Shown here piece after piece: positions 51,259 to 59,513 of a stretch of 64,000 nucleotides of DNA. The stretch is taken from the NCBI RefSeq assembly GCF_030915525.1, contig NZ_CP133269.1, positions 4,606,501-4,670,500 on the forward strand, read 5' to 3'. The position numbers were made by a program, and so were the translations under genes. The stretch's first letter is position 1. Each line of letters begins with the position of its first letter. Origin of the DNA: Neobacillus sp. PS2-9. GTDB taxonomy: Bacteria; Bacillota; Bacilli; Bacillales; Cytobacillaceae. Under the pieces are notes generated by a model. It ran no database searches. It was given only the letters and a program-made list of their open reading frames with translations, and was not told the origin of the DNA.

Positions 51259-52020
51259 ATGGTACTCGAATTATTTAAATTAGATGGAAAAGTTGCAGCA
51301 GTAACGGGTGCTACTAGAGGAATTGGACGTTCAATTGCTCTCTCTTTAGCGGAAGCGGGAGCTGATATTGCCCTTCTTCAACGTTCACCTGAACAATCTG
51401 ACGTTAAGGAAGAAATTGAATCATTAGGTAGAAAATGCTTGATTGTTCCTTGTGATTTGGAAGATATCGATCAAGTAAAGGCAGCCATTCCTAATGTGGT
51501 TTCACATTTTGGCAAAATTGATATTTTAGTCAATAATGCAGGTATCCAACGCCGTTCACCTTCAGTAGATTTCTCAGAACAAGACTGGGATGATGTGATT
51601 AATGTTAATTTAAAGACAGTCTGGCTCCTTTGTCAGCAGGCCGGCCGCTATATGGTTCCTAATGGAAAAGGGAAAATCATAAATATGGCATCCTTACTTT
51701 CCTATCAAGGCGGATTGACGGTTCCTGCTTATGCTGCAGCCAAAGGTGGAGTGGCTCAGTTAACGAAAGCCTTATCGAATGAATGGGCCAAGTATAATGT
51801 GAATGTCAATGCGATTGTCCCTGGATATATTGCCACAGACATGAATACGGCACTTATAAATGATGACACACGTAATCGACAAATTCTCGAGCGAATCCCC
51901 TCTGGCCGTTGGGGAAATCCTGAAGATTTTAAAGGGACTGTTGTATACCTTGCGTCAGATGCATCGAATTATGTACATGGGCATTTATTAGCTGTCGATG
52001 GTGGATGGCTTGGTAGATAA
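51259..52020 (+). CDS. KduD/gluconate 5-dehydrogenase-like SDR
   Basis: A 253-residue classical short-chain dehydrogenase. It has T-G-A-T-R-G-I-G for NAD(P), V-N-N-A-G-I-Q-R-R-S, a catalytic S (M-A-S-L-L-S) with Y-A-A-A-K about 14 residues on, and V-D-G-G-W-L-G-R at the end. The N-N-A-G-I-x-R-R and D-W-D-D-V-I-N-V-N-L-K segments are closest to KduD (2-dehydro-3-deoxygluconate 5-dehydrogenase) and gluconate 5-dehydrogenase. It is the second gene of the operon behind the GntR palindrome. Confidence 0.9.
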   Translation: MVLELFKLDGKVAAVTGATRGIGRSIALSLAEAGADIALLQRSPEQSDVKEEIESLGRKCLIVPCDLEDIDQVKAAIPNVVSHFGKIDILVNNAGIQRRSPSVDFSEQDWDDVINVNLKTVWLLCQQAGRYMVPNGKGKIINMASLLSYQGGLTVPAYAAAKGGVAQLTKALSNEWAKYNVNVNAIVPGYIATDMNTALINDDTRNRQILERIPSGRWGNPEDFKGTVVYLASDASNYVHGHLLAVDGGWLGR

Positions 52021-52059
52021 ATAAGTTAATAGTGTTGGCATCATGAACAAAAGGTGGAA

Positions 52060-52160
52060 GCGCCTCGTCCAGCCCCGACAGGCAAATGTTCTTCGGCGGG
52101 AAAAGTCCGCCTTTTGACTTTTCTTGCCGAAGGTTATTTGACCCGAGGGGCTAGGCGCTG
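52060..52160. repeat. Dispersed hairpin repeat, copy 2 (full)
   Basis: About 100 bp with outer arms AGCGCCT...CCAGCCCC and GGGGCTAGGCGCT, and inner arms TTCTTCGGC and TTGCCGAA. The interior matches 19667-19743. A large stable hairpin that may work as a transcript end for the SDR operon. Common-looking in bacilli; not coding. Confidence 0.75.
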
Positions 52161-52230
52161 GAGCTAGATTCAGACTACTATTTTTGTTATCCACAATCGG
52201 ACCTTTTTATAATTTCCTAATCATCAAGCG

Positions 52231-52277
52231 AAGCATGCAGACTAGCGCATAAATTGTGCCAGTTGCATGCTTTTTAT
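52231..52277 (+). terminator. Terminator downstream of SDR operon
   Basis: AAGCATGCA with ACT/AGT and GCGCA/TGTGC inner pairs and TGCATGCTTTTTATT. Plus-strand. Confidence 0.8.
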
Positions 52278-52324
52278 TGTGGTGTGGTTCACCATAACAG
52301 ATCTAAATGAGGTGCTTTAGACAA

Positions 52325-52360
52325 GAAAAAAGTGAAGCCGTATTAATATGCTCCACTTTA
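52325..52360 (-). terminator. Terminator of YjeM-like permease
   Basis: Minus strand: AAGTG-AGC pairs with GGCT-CACTT, then U6, directly after the permease stop. Confidence 0.8.
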
Positions 52361-52368
52361 ATTTATAA

Positions 52369-53892
52369 CTAACTAATTTTCTTTAGTTTCTGCTTTTCAG
52401 TACCCTCTAATTTTTCATATTTTCTATACATTAACCATGCAATAACTGAGAAAATAACAGGTCCAGCTACACTCCAGATAGTTGTTTGAATATCTCCTTC
52501 TATAGCTGGCTGTATGATACTAAAGAAATTTGCTAGTCCAACTGTCAAAATAACAATCCAAGCCCATATATTTGCACTCCATTGGGATTTATAAACGATA
52601 AAAGGCTTATTGATTTCCACTTTTTTCTTAAAGTACGGGAATGCAAGTGCTATAAATACATAGGGTAATGTCATAGCGACGTTTGTCATTGAAACGAGAA
52701 TGTTAAAGAATGCGGCCATTGTGCTTCCACCGAACGCGATAAGTGCGATCATGACACAAACTATAGCAGCTTGAATCCACATAGCATTAACAGGTAGCCC
52801 ATTTTTCGTTTCTCCGATTTTTCCCGGCCATAATATCTTAGGCGTTCCTTCAATCATCTGCTTTAAAGGTGAAAACATCAAGGTAAAGAACGCACCCGAC
52901 AGTGCTAGGAACATGGAAAGTCCAATGTATCTTGCAACCCATAATCCTAAAGCCGTAGCTGTAGCATGGCTTGCTCCAAAAGCGGTACCTAGTGAGTAGC
53001 CTAAATTGGACATAACGATATAACTTGCATTTCCAAGGTTCACATTCTCAATACCCATTACAGATGACCAGTTTGTGAATATTCCAATTAATAGGATTCC
53101 TAAAGAATATCCTACTGAGATAATGATTGCAGATATAAGAATTCCTTTTGGAAACGTTTTTTCTGGTTTTTCTGTTACATCCACTAAACCGCCTACTGCT
53201 TCAAGCCCGCCATAAGCGAAGATGGCATAGACAACAAATGCTAGCGAAGCGATAATATCTCCTGCATATATAGGATTTGGTGTTTGAGTGAATGATTCCC
53301 ATCCTGTAATCGGCTGTGCTAATTGTCCATGATTTCCTATAAAGACCGCAATTGCACCAATCCAAAGAAATACATTCACTAACAAGACTGCAGTCCCACC
53401 TACTGAAGTTACTTTCTTAATCTTATCCAGACCCTTTGTTGATATATAGGTTACGATAAGAATCCATAGAATTCCTAAAACCCCCAGTACCTGAGGACCT
53501 TGAAGATTAAATAAAGTCCAGCTTTGTGTTGTATCTTCTCCAAAGATAGCATTTGACACCGGAACCCACATACCGGATGCGACATTAACCATCCAAGTTA
53601 CATAAGAAAAATACCACATGAAAGTTCCTATAAAGGCAAATTTGGGACCTATGGATTTTTCCATCCATGAGTAGATTCCACCCTTTTCCTCTTTAAAGGC
53701 GGCACCAAATTCAGCCACCATTAATGCAAAAGGAACAAAAAAGGTTATAGCAGCAAATATGTACCATGGAATAGCGGCATATCCCATCTTATAAAACGAT
53801 CTTGGAATGTTGTTGAATCCATAAACAGACGTAAAAATCATTAATACTAGGGAGATTAAAGTTAACTTTTTGGTTATGTTTGTGTTTGACAT
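52369..53892 (-). CDS. YjeM-like APC amino acid permease
   Basis: A 507-residue, 12-helix APC permease. The N-terminus S-V-Y-G-F-N-N-I-P-R-S-F-Y-K-M-G-Y-A-A-I-P-W is typical of the YjeM subgroup of the glutamate:GABA antiporter family, and F-A-Y-G-G-L-E-A-V-G-G lines the site. ATG at 53892 is seven bases after AGGAGG; earlier starts crowd the site. A cre-like sequence lies at 53970. A link with the glutamate decarboxylase 21 kb away is possible but not shown; the substrate is unproven. Confidence 0.9.
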   Translation of the reverse strand: MSNTNITKKLTLISLVLMIFTSVYGFNNIPRSFYKMGYAAIPWYIFAAITFFVPFALMVAEFGAAFKEEKGGIYSWMEKSIGPKFAFIGTFMWYFSYVTWMVNVASGMWVPVSNAIFGEDTTQSWTLFNLQGPQVLGVLGILWILIVTYISTKGLDKIKKVTSVGGTAVLLVNVFLWIGAIAVFIGNHGQLAQPITGWESFTQTPNPIYAGDIIASLAFVVYAIFAYGGLEAVGGLVDVTEKPEKTFPKGILISAIIISVGYSLGILLIGIFTNWSSVMGIENVNLGNASYIVMSNLGYSLGTAFGASHATATALGLWVARYIGLSMFLALSGAFFTLMFSPLKQMIEGTPKILWPGKIGETKNGLPVNAMWIQAAIVCVMIALIAFGGSTMAAFFNILVSMTNVAMTLPYVFIALAFPYFKKKVEINKPFIVYKSQWSANIWAWIVILTVGLANFFSIIQPAIEGDIQTTIWSVAGPVIFSVIAWLMYRKYEKLEGTEKQKLKKIS

Positions 53893-53969
53893 ATACATTC
53901 CTCCTTTAATCATTCTTAATACTACTTTTTTAAAATAGAGAAGCCTACCCAGCCAACGTAATCAAAAGA

Positions 53970-53983
53970 TGAAAACGCTTTCT
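53970..53983. promoter_or_regulatory. Candidate cre site before permease
   Basis: TGAAAACGCTTTCT, one mismatch to TGNAANCGNTTNCA, 78 bp upstream of the permease start. Confidence 0.55.
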
Positions 53984-54177
53984 TTTCTTACTTTTCTATT
54001 ATATAGGAATTGTTCTATAGCTACTCTAATCCACTGTTACAATCATATGAACATTTTAAATGCCCCAACCGAGAGGAAGGGGCTATTCTAAAAAATATAT
54101 TGGATAATTTCATGCAATTTAGGAGTGCAGATCTCACCCTAAGTATAAGTTGAGACTGGAAAAACATTAACGAAAAA

Positions 54178-54280
54178 TAGCATGCAGGCCCGTTCATTAA
54201 GAATTGGCGTTTCAGCAAAATTCTATGTAGTTAAAAATATTATATACTTAGATATTCTATGTATTGAATTTTATTTTCCA
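54178..54280 (-). pseudogene. Deletion remnant of a GNAT gene
   Basis: Minus strand: a promoter-like region (54220-54280) matching that of the GNAT gene at 41229-41282, fused directly to a coding scrap that reads A-E-T-P-I-L-N-E-R-A-C-M-L, the equivalent of A-E-T-P-T-L-N-E-R-A-C-R-L in that gene. About 350 bp between them are missing and the frame ends after the scrap. Confidence 0.8.
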
Positions 54281-54382
54281 ACAAAAACAAAGGGAGCAAA
54301 GATTAGTATTATGTGACTACTGTTAATAAATGATAGTATAAGTAAACGACCTTCACTTTTGTGAAGATCAGATTGATGACAA

Positions 54383-54407
54383 ACCCACTGACTAAAAGCC
54401 AGTGGGT
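54383..54407. terminator. Hairpin downstream of 63-aa gene
   Basis: ACCCACTG-CT / AG-CAGTGGGT stem with a 3-base loop; it lies 43 bp past the stop of the minus-strand small gene. The U-tract is weak. Confidence 0.65.
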
Positions 54408-54449
54408 AAAATAAGAATCACTATAACAACTATTAATAAATAATTGAGT

Positions 54450-54641
54450 CTACTTTTTGGGGTGGTCAAGTTCTTGGTAGGCTAACTGGTACTTTCCTCC
54501 GTCAGCAACTTCTGAATGGTACAAAGCCTTGAGGGCATTGTTTTTTTCAAGGCCGTGTTCTGCCTTCATCTCTTTAAAGCGTGCATGCAATTCTTTATTA
54601 TCCTTGATTAGCTGTTGCATTTGCGATTTCAAATACTTCAA
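54450..54641 (-). CDS. Small coiled-coil hypothetical protein
   Basis: A 63-residue highly charged helical protein (Q-M-Q-Q-L-I-K-D-N-K-E-L-H-A-R-F-K-E-M-K), then A-L-K-A-L-Y-H-S-E-V-A-D-G-G-K-Y. The TTG start has AAAGGAGAT about eight bases upstream, which supports translation. No family recognised and no operon partner. Confidence 0.65.
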   Translation of the reverse strand: MKYLKSQMQQLIKDNKELHARFKEMKAEHGLEKNNALKALYHSEVADGGKYQLAYQELDHPKK

Positions 54642-54957
54642 AATATTTATCTCCTTTCAAAACCCAATCCGTTCCCCAAGTATAGCATTAATAAACTTTA
54701 TTTTAAAAAATCTTTAAAACAAAGGGACGGTTCTATTGCTTAGAAATTGCCGGCTGGTAATAATGGATGTACTTTAAACAATAATCACAGGCCCTTTTAA
54801 CTGATCCGAATCATAAGTAATTTTTATAAAAATCCTCCAAACCTCATTTTCAAAGTAAGGTATGTAATCTAATAGCTAGTTATAATCCCCCGTCCTAGTG
54901 TCCCTTAAAACATTTAAATAAGGAGACTAAACCTTGGTTATTCATAACGAGAAATAA

Positions 54958-55375
54958 CTTGTTTAAAAAACCTCCTAAATTGCTCCCGATCTTCTCTTCT
55001 GCTGTAAAAGCCTTGGGTCCTTTGTTCACTTTCCGCTTTTTCGAGCCATTGCACTTAAATAACGTGTTTGTAATAATTGGTCAATGTTTTCATTTGTAAC
55101 TAAACCCTTTATGGTGGAGGACTATATTTCCTTTTGCTAATCCTAGCAAAGCAAGACCATAATCTTGCGTAACAATAATATCTCCTGTTTCTGCTAACTT
55201 CATAATCCGATAATCTACAGCATTTGCTCCAGAATCAACATAATTGGTTTCCACTCCTGATGGCTGTTCTGGAGGAACGGTGCTCTTGTTTAAAAATAAA
55301 CAAGAGTTTCTGCCGTTCGTTTCAATAGACCATCCCTCTCTTTACAGATTTCATTAAGGTGCCACAAGAATCACC
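54958..55375 (-). pseudogene. Frameshifted DUF188 (YaiI/YqxD family) gene
   Basis: Reading the minus strand across frames recovers a UPF0178/DUF188 protein: [16 protein letters not shown], then [14 protein letters not shown] (55070-55250), then [22 protein letters not shown] and finally E-D-R-E-Q-F-R-R-F-F-K at 54965. At least three disruptions separate these blocks: a frameshift after L-H-H-K-G, a stop after K-S-G-K, and a one-base loss following it. The N-terminal part (above about 55260) is too degraded to read. Inactivated recently enough that blocks are still clear. Confidence 0.85.
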
Positions 55376-55400
55376 TTATGTAATTTTTATAAAAAATAAT

Positions 55401-55429
55401 TTGACAAACCGACGGTCGGTTTGTATAAT
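55401..55429 (+). promoter_or_regulatory. Sigma-A promoter with TetR-type operator
   Basis: TTGACA (55401-55406), 17-bp spacer, TATAAT (55424-55429). The spacer is covered by a perfect 10-1-10 palindrome, ACAAACCGAC-G-GTCGGTTTGT (55404-55424). This is an almost consensus promoter that would be closed by the TetR regulator encoded two genes on. Confidence 0.9.
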
Positions 55430-55464
55430 TGGAATATAAATACAGGAAAGTAAGGAGAGATAAA

Positions 55465-56109
55465 ATGAACATAAGCTCTAAAAGGAAGGTTATTCAATCT
55501 GTTATCGTCAGTATCTTAATTAATGGACTCGTACCTGTTGTCGTATATAATTTACTCTTGGATCATTTCTCAAGTTTTGTTTCATTGCTACTTGCAACGA
55601 TGGTTCCATTGCTGGATAATCTTTATCACATTATGAAACATAGGAAAGCTGATGCATTTGGACTGTTTATGCTGACAGCTTTCGTTCTTAGCTTATTGGC
55701 GTTTCTACTAGGCGGTAATGAGAAATTGATTTTAATGAGAGAATCACTAGTAACGGGAATATTAGGACTAATCTTTATAGGTTCCCTCTTCTATTCAAAA
55801 CCGCTCATTTATCATTTTGCCATTAGATTCAGTTCAAATGATGAGTCAGAACAGAAGGGCAAATTTGCGAACAACTGGGAGTACTCCTATTTCCGCTTTG
55901 TCATCCGATTAATGACTGCTGTGTGGGGCATTGCCCTCTTAGCAGAAGCAGTTATCAAGACAATTCTTGTGTATGAACTCTCGATTTCTGCTTTCTTAGC
56001 TGTTTCACAAATCATCTTCTACAGTGTGCTCGGGATAACGATTTTATGGACGGTCATCTATCGCCGATACGCAAAAACTCGCTTAGATTTAATAATGAAT
56101 GTAAAATGA
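55465..56109 (+). CDS. VC0807-like integral membrane protein
   Basis: A 214-residue membrane protein with about six helices, resembling the VC0807/septation-protein-A-like family: P-L-L-D-N-L-Y-H-I-M-K-H-R-K-A-D near residue 55, F-I-G-S-L-F-Y-S-K-P-L near 110 and W-E-Y-S-Y-F-R-F-V near 148. ATG at 55465 after AAGGAGAG. First gene of the operon controlled by the TetR palindrome; 34 bp before the TetR gene. Function unknown; perhaps envelope or drug response. Confidence 0.8.
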   Translation: MNISSKRKVIQSVIVSILINGLVPVVVYNLLLDHFSSFVSLLLATMVPLLDNLYHIMKHRKADAFGLFMLTAFVLSLLAFLLGGNEKLILMRESLVTGILGLIFIGSLFYSKPLIYHFAIRFSSNDESEQKGKFANNWEYSYFRFVIRLMTAVWGIALLAEAVIKTILVYELSISAFLAVSQIIFYSVLGITILWTVIYRRYAKTRLDLIMNVK

Positions 56110-56143
56110 TGCATCCAGAAATTGTATAAGGAAGGTACAAAAA

Positions 56144-56740
56144 ATGTCTAATCCAACTTCTCATGATAACCCAAGCTTTCAGAATATCTTATTAGCAACA
56201 GAGGAACTTATTTTGGAAAAAGGCTGCAGGAATACGACACTCAAAGACATTATTGAAAGAACAGGGCTTTCTAAAGGGGCCATTTATCATTACGTTGCTA
56301 GCAAAGATGAATTGTTTGGGCTTATTTTAAAAACCAAAATAGAACAAGTGAATGAAAAATTTAATCAGTTGATCAGCCATTCGATGGGGGCTGCCCCTGA
56401 CGCTGGACGGTTTGGGATGGCCACTCAATTTTTCCATAGTAGACAAACTCCAAATGATGTAGGGAATCTAATATTTGTTTATCTGTTAAGCCAGGATGAT
56501 GAAAAGGTTAAAAGTATTTTAAAAAGTGTATACCAATATAGTAAGGCAACTGGTGTTCAATGGATTGAGCTGGGGCAACAAAATGGTGTGATCCCCCCAA
56601 CTATCGATGCTGAGAAAATGGCCACCTTATTTATGACTTTTTCATATGGCCTTAGGGTAACGCAAATCCTTTCCTCTTCAGAAGAGGAACAAGTAGCAAC
56701 TAGTGATATTTTTAAATTACTCATTCAGACATTGTCGTAG
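56144..56740 (+). CDS. TetR/AcrR family repressor
   Basis: A 198-residue TetR regulator. The HTH is at residues 12-55: E-K-G-C-R-N-T-T-L-K-D-I then T-G-L-S-K-G-A-I-Y-H-Y-V-A-S-K-D-E-L-F. The C-terminal ligand domain is helical. ATG with GGAAGG upstream. It very probably represses the operon from 55401, and by a variant half-site (ACCGGCCGTCGGT near 56810) perhaps also the GNAT and DUF2306 genes downstream. Confidence 0.92.
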   Translation: MSNPTSHDNPSFQNILLATEELILEKGCRNTTLKDIIERTGLSKGAIYHYVASKDELFGLILKTKIEQVNEKFNQLISHSMGAAPDAGRFGMATQFFHSRQTPNDVGNLIFVYLLSQDDEKVKSILKSVYQYSKATGVQWIELGQQNGVIPPTIDAEKMATLFMTFSYGLRVTQILSSSEEEQVATSDIFKLLIQTLS

Positions 56741-56809
56741 AGTATTCTATTAAAAGGAAGAACTATTTTGGGCAAATCCGTATAAGGATTCTCCCACCCC
56801 CAAAAACAT

Positions 56810-56822
56810 ACCGGCCGTCGGT
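56810..56822. promoter_or_regulatory. Degenerate TetR operator before GNAT gene
   Basis: ACCGGCCGTCGGT, 11 of 13 bases like the core ACCGACGGTCGGT of the operator at 55404; 28 bp upstream of the GNAT start. Confidence 0.6.
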
Positions 56823-56850
56823 TTACTATTCGGAGCCAGAGGTGATTAGC

Positions 56851-57354
56851 ATGGAATTCGTAACAATAGAATTACAAGAATTACCCGAAGTGAAGCAGTT
56901 TTACGCTGCAATCACTTCTGATTTAAGAAAAAAGGGTATCGATCAATGGGACCGTTTTTATCCGAACCGGTTTGTTATCAAAAACGATTTGAAAAAGGGA
57001 ACCCTCTTTGGAATCAAAGAGGAAAATCACCTTATTGGTGCCATTGTTCTCGATACAAACGAAAGTAAACAGTATTTGAAACTTCAGTGGGAAGATCAAA
57101 CAGGCAGGCCATTAATCATTCATCGATTAGCTGTCCATCCCTTCTATCAAGGTAAGGGTATAGGAAAAAAACTACTAAACTTCGCTGAAGAATACGCCTT
57201 GGAAAAAGGACATTCCAGCATTCGTATGGATGTGTACTCCCAAAACCCAGCTGCCATTGGGATGTATGAAAGAGCTGGTTATGAAATAAGAGGGTCTGTC
57301 CGGTTTCCATTAAGAAAAGTACCGTACTTATGTTTTGAAAAAATCATATATTAA
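56851..57354 (+). CDS. GNAT acetyltransferase
   Basis: A 167-residue GNAT. The CoA loop is in L-A-V-H-P-F-Y-Q-G-K-G-I-G-K-K-L near 105, and the C-terminal half has Y-S-Q-N-P-A-A-I-G-M-Y-E-R-A-G-Y. The middle G-I-D-Q-W resembles a subgroup often annotated with phosphinothricin- or ribosomal-like acetyltransferases. ATG at 56851 after AGAGGTGAT. It lies behind a TetR-like half-site and is 15 bp from the DUF2306 gene. Confidence 0.85.
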   Translation: MEFVTIELQELPEVKQFYAAITSDLRKKGIDQWDRFYPNRFVIKNDLKKGTLFGIKEENHLIGAIVLDTNESKQYLKLQWEDQTGRPLIIHRLAVHPFYQGKGIGKKLLNFAEEYALEKGHSSIRMDVYSQNPAAIGMYERAGYEIRGSVRFPLRKVPYLCFEKIIY

Positions 57355-57369
57355 TTGGAGGATATGTTT

Positions 57370-58014
57370 GTGAAAAAAAGCAAAAAGTTAAATCTGGCAG
57401 TAATGGGACTTTATTTTACTGTTCTACTATTCAGCGCTTATATAATCGTGATGTTTTTTATAATTGGGACCGAAAACGCACCAATGGTAAAAGGAAAAAT
57501 GGAAGACGCAAACTTTAATTTGCCCATTTGGGAAGCCTTTTTCTATCCTCATATTATTCTCGGTACGATTGCACTGGCCATCGGTCCATTTCAATTAACA
57601 AAAATGAGCAGTAAAAACCCAAAGCTACATCGGAATTTAGGGAAAATTTATGGGTTTACCATTTTTATTAATGTATTATTGGTTCCTTACATTTCTCTCT
57701 TTTCTACAGGTGGCCGGTCAACTATGATTGCCTTCCTCGTGTTGAATGCCTTTTGGCTTGGAACAACAGCTATGGGCGTCCTTCGAGGATTCCAAAAAAG
57801 AATAACCTCACATAAAACGTGGATTCTCAGAAGTTATGCCATCACATGGGTTTTTGTTTCCTTTCGAATTATTGTCATCCCTTTTTCCCTTTTTTGGGAT
57901 GCATCCATCAGTTTTCCGATAGCCGTTTACCTTGCTATTGCTTTAAATCTTCTTTTTGTTGAATGGAAAAGACCAAGTAACTCTAAAAGAATCTTTAAAG
58001 ATACCATAATTTAG
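57370..58014 (+). CDS. DUF2306 membrane protein
   Basis: A 214-residue protein with about six helices. It has the DUF2306 pattern: H-I-I-L-G-T-I-A-L-A-I-G-P-F-Q-L near 65, L-H-R-N-L-G-K-I-Y near 90, and S-H-K-T-W-I-L-R-S-Y-A near 145; paired His in helices suggest haem or quinone binding. GTG at 57370 is eight bases after GGAGG; an ATG six bases earlier is too close. Co-transcribed with the GNAT. Role unknown. Confidence 0.8.
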   Translation: MKKSKKLNLAVMGLYFTVLLFSAYIIVMFFIIGTENAPMVKGKMEDANFNLPIWEAFFYPHIILGTIALAIGPFQLTKMSSKNPKLHRNLGKIYGFTIFINVLLVPYISLFSTGGRSTMIAFLVLNAFWLGTTAMGVLRGFQKRITSHKTWILRSYAITWVFVSFRIIVIPFSLFWDASISFPIAVYLAIALNLLFVEWKRPSNSKRIFKDTII

Positions 58015-58111
58015 GCTTAACTAAGTGTTGATATAATAAATAATGGTATTTATATCCAAAGACAAGTAAAATAAATGTGTAGTATTTATTTTTGTTAGGG
58101 GGCGGATTCAT

Positions 58112-58432
58112 ATGATTATTGTAACAACTGAAAATATTGCTAATCATAAAGTCACAGAAGTGTTAGGTCCAGTATTCGGATTAACCGTTAGGGCAAGAGG
58201 AATTGGCAAAGATATCGTTGCTTCTTTTAAGGGACTGATTGGCGGAGAAATCAGTCAGTATACAGAAATGCTTGAAGATGCTAGAAAACAAGCAATCGAC
58301 CGTATGGTAAAAAACGCTGCGTCAATGGGGGCAAACGCGATCATTATGATGCGCTTTGACTCTGGTGAAATTGGCCAGAATATGAGTGAAATTGTAGCTT
58401 ATGGAACAGCTGTTATTGCGGAAAAGGCTTAA
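58112..58432 (+). CDS. YbjQ family protein
   Basis: A 106-residue YbjQ/UPF0145 protein: M-I-I-V-T-T-E-N-I, V-L-G-P-V-F-G-L-T-V-R-A-R-G near 25, G-G-E-I-S-Q-Y-T-E-M near 50 and A-N-A-I-I-M-M-R-F-D near 80. Small oligomeric protein with a proposed metal-binding role; function not established. ATG after GGGGG, four bases from the next gene. Confidence 0.92.
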   Translation: MIIVTTENIANHKVTEVLGPVFGLTVRARGIGKDIVASFKGLIGGEISQYTEMLEDARKQAIDRMVKNAASMGANAIIMMRFDSGEIGQNMSEIVAYGTAVIAEKA

Positions 58433-58435
58433 CCA

Positions 58436-58660
58436 ATGAAATGGGTTATTAGCTTTTACGGTATCCAACTGTTAGTTCTGATTATTCTAATCATCGGATC
58501 GTGGCTCATTTGGGACCGCCGCTTCAAATCAAAGCAGGGTCAACAAGTTCCTAAAGGCTTCGTCCGAACAAATGAGGTATCCATCGATCCAACTACAAAT
58601 AAAAGATTAGTAGTATACTTCAACGCGGAGACCGGAGAGCGCTTTTATAAAGAAGAATAA
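58436..58660 (+). CDS. Small membrane protein after YbjQ gene
   Basis: A 74-residue protein with one N-terminal helix (about 5-25, L-L-V-L-I-I-L-I-I-G-S-W-L-I-W) and a short soluble tail (R-F-Y-K-E-E). It starts three bases after the YbjQ stop and is followed by a terminator, so the pair is one unit. Function unknown; perhaps it brings YbjQ to the membrane. Confidence 0.75.
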   Translation: MKWVISFYGIQLLVLIILIIGSWLIWDRRFKSKQGQQVPKGFVRTNEVSIDPTTNKRLVVYFNAETGERFYKEE

Positions 58661-58670
58661 GAATGACTTA

Positions 58671-58713
58671 AAAAGGAGCCGTGGCATGTTTGTACCTAGC
58701 CAGGCTCCTTTTC
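58671..58713 (+). terminator. Terminator of YbjQ operon
   Basis: AAAAGGAGCC-TGGC with GCCA-GGCTCCTTTT; plus-strand. Confidence 0.92.
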
Positions 58714-58748
58714 ATTTGAAATTTTTATTTTAGAAAGGAAAGAAAAGT

Positions 58749-59192
58749 ATGCTGCATTTAAAGACGATTACAAAAGACAATTGGTGGAAGGCAATTTCAC
58801 TACGCGTTCGGGAGGATCAAGTAAAGTTTGTGGCATCCAATGCGGTATCCCTTGCCCAGTTAAATTTTCTCGAAAATTTCTATGCAAAAGGAATCTATCA
58901 TGGCGAGGAAATGATTGGCTTCACACTTTATGGAATGGACGAAGACGACCATGAGTACTGGATTTATCGCATGATGATTGATCAAAAGCATCAAGGCAAA
59001 GGCTATGGTATTAAGGCGATTAAACTCGTGATAGACGATATTCGGAATATAAAAGAGGATCGCCATCAAACCATCACGCTATCTTATGTCCCGACTAATG
59101 AACACGCAAAACGCGTATATGAAAAAGCAGGTTTCCAAGAGATAGACGGTTTAATTATCCACGATGAACAGGTATCCCGGTTTACGTTTTAA
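58749..59192 (+). CDS. Polyamine-type GNAT acetyltransferase
   Basis: A 147-residue GNAT, similar in layout to spermine/spermidine acetyltransferases such as BltD: N-terminal L-K-T-I-T-K-D-N-W-W-K, Q-V-K-F-V-A-S-N near 25, E-E-M-I-G-F-T-L-Y-G-M near 53, then R-M-M-I-D-Q-K-H-Q-G-K-G-Y-G-I-K-A-I with the CoA loop, and Y-E-K-A-G-F near the end. The acceptor is inferred from similarity. ATG after AGGAAAG. Single gene. Confidence 0.85.
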   Translation: MLHLKTITKDNWWKAISLRVREDQVKFVASNAVSLAQLNFLENFYAKGIYHGEEMIGFTLYGMDEDDHEYWIYRMMIDQKHQGKGYGIKAIKLVIDDIRNIKEDRHQTITLSYVPTNEHAKRVYEKAGFQEIDGLIIHDEQVSRFTF

Positions 59193-59513
59193 TAGGAAAA
59201 TTTCATTATTTTCCCATACAAACTTTCAACCTTTAAATAGTAAAAAAATACTGGAATTGCCTAAGATATGAATTGAAAATGAACAACTTAAATACGTGTT
59301 ATAAATCTCCGAATCTTTTGCTAATAGGAATGAATTAATAACAAATAAATATTAAATTTTTCCAACCAAACAAATAATGACAAACTTCGACTAAAACATC
59401 TTGTACAATAGTAATCAAAAGTTATAATAATGTAATATAATTGTAATCTTAGGATGCAGTTTAAAGTTGGTGAACATTGAAACAAGTCCACCATTTTGCG
59501 GGGGGAATTTTAT
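59193..59513. other. Upstream region of L,D-transpeptidase gene
   Basis: AT-rich 320 bp without genes. GTTATAATAATG near 59430 may hold a -10 box but no good -35 box is paired with it. No hairpin of note. Confidence 0.45.
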
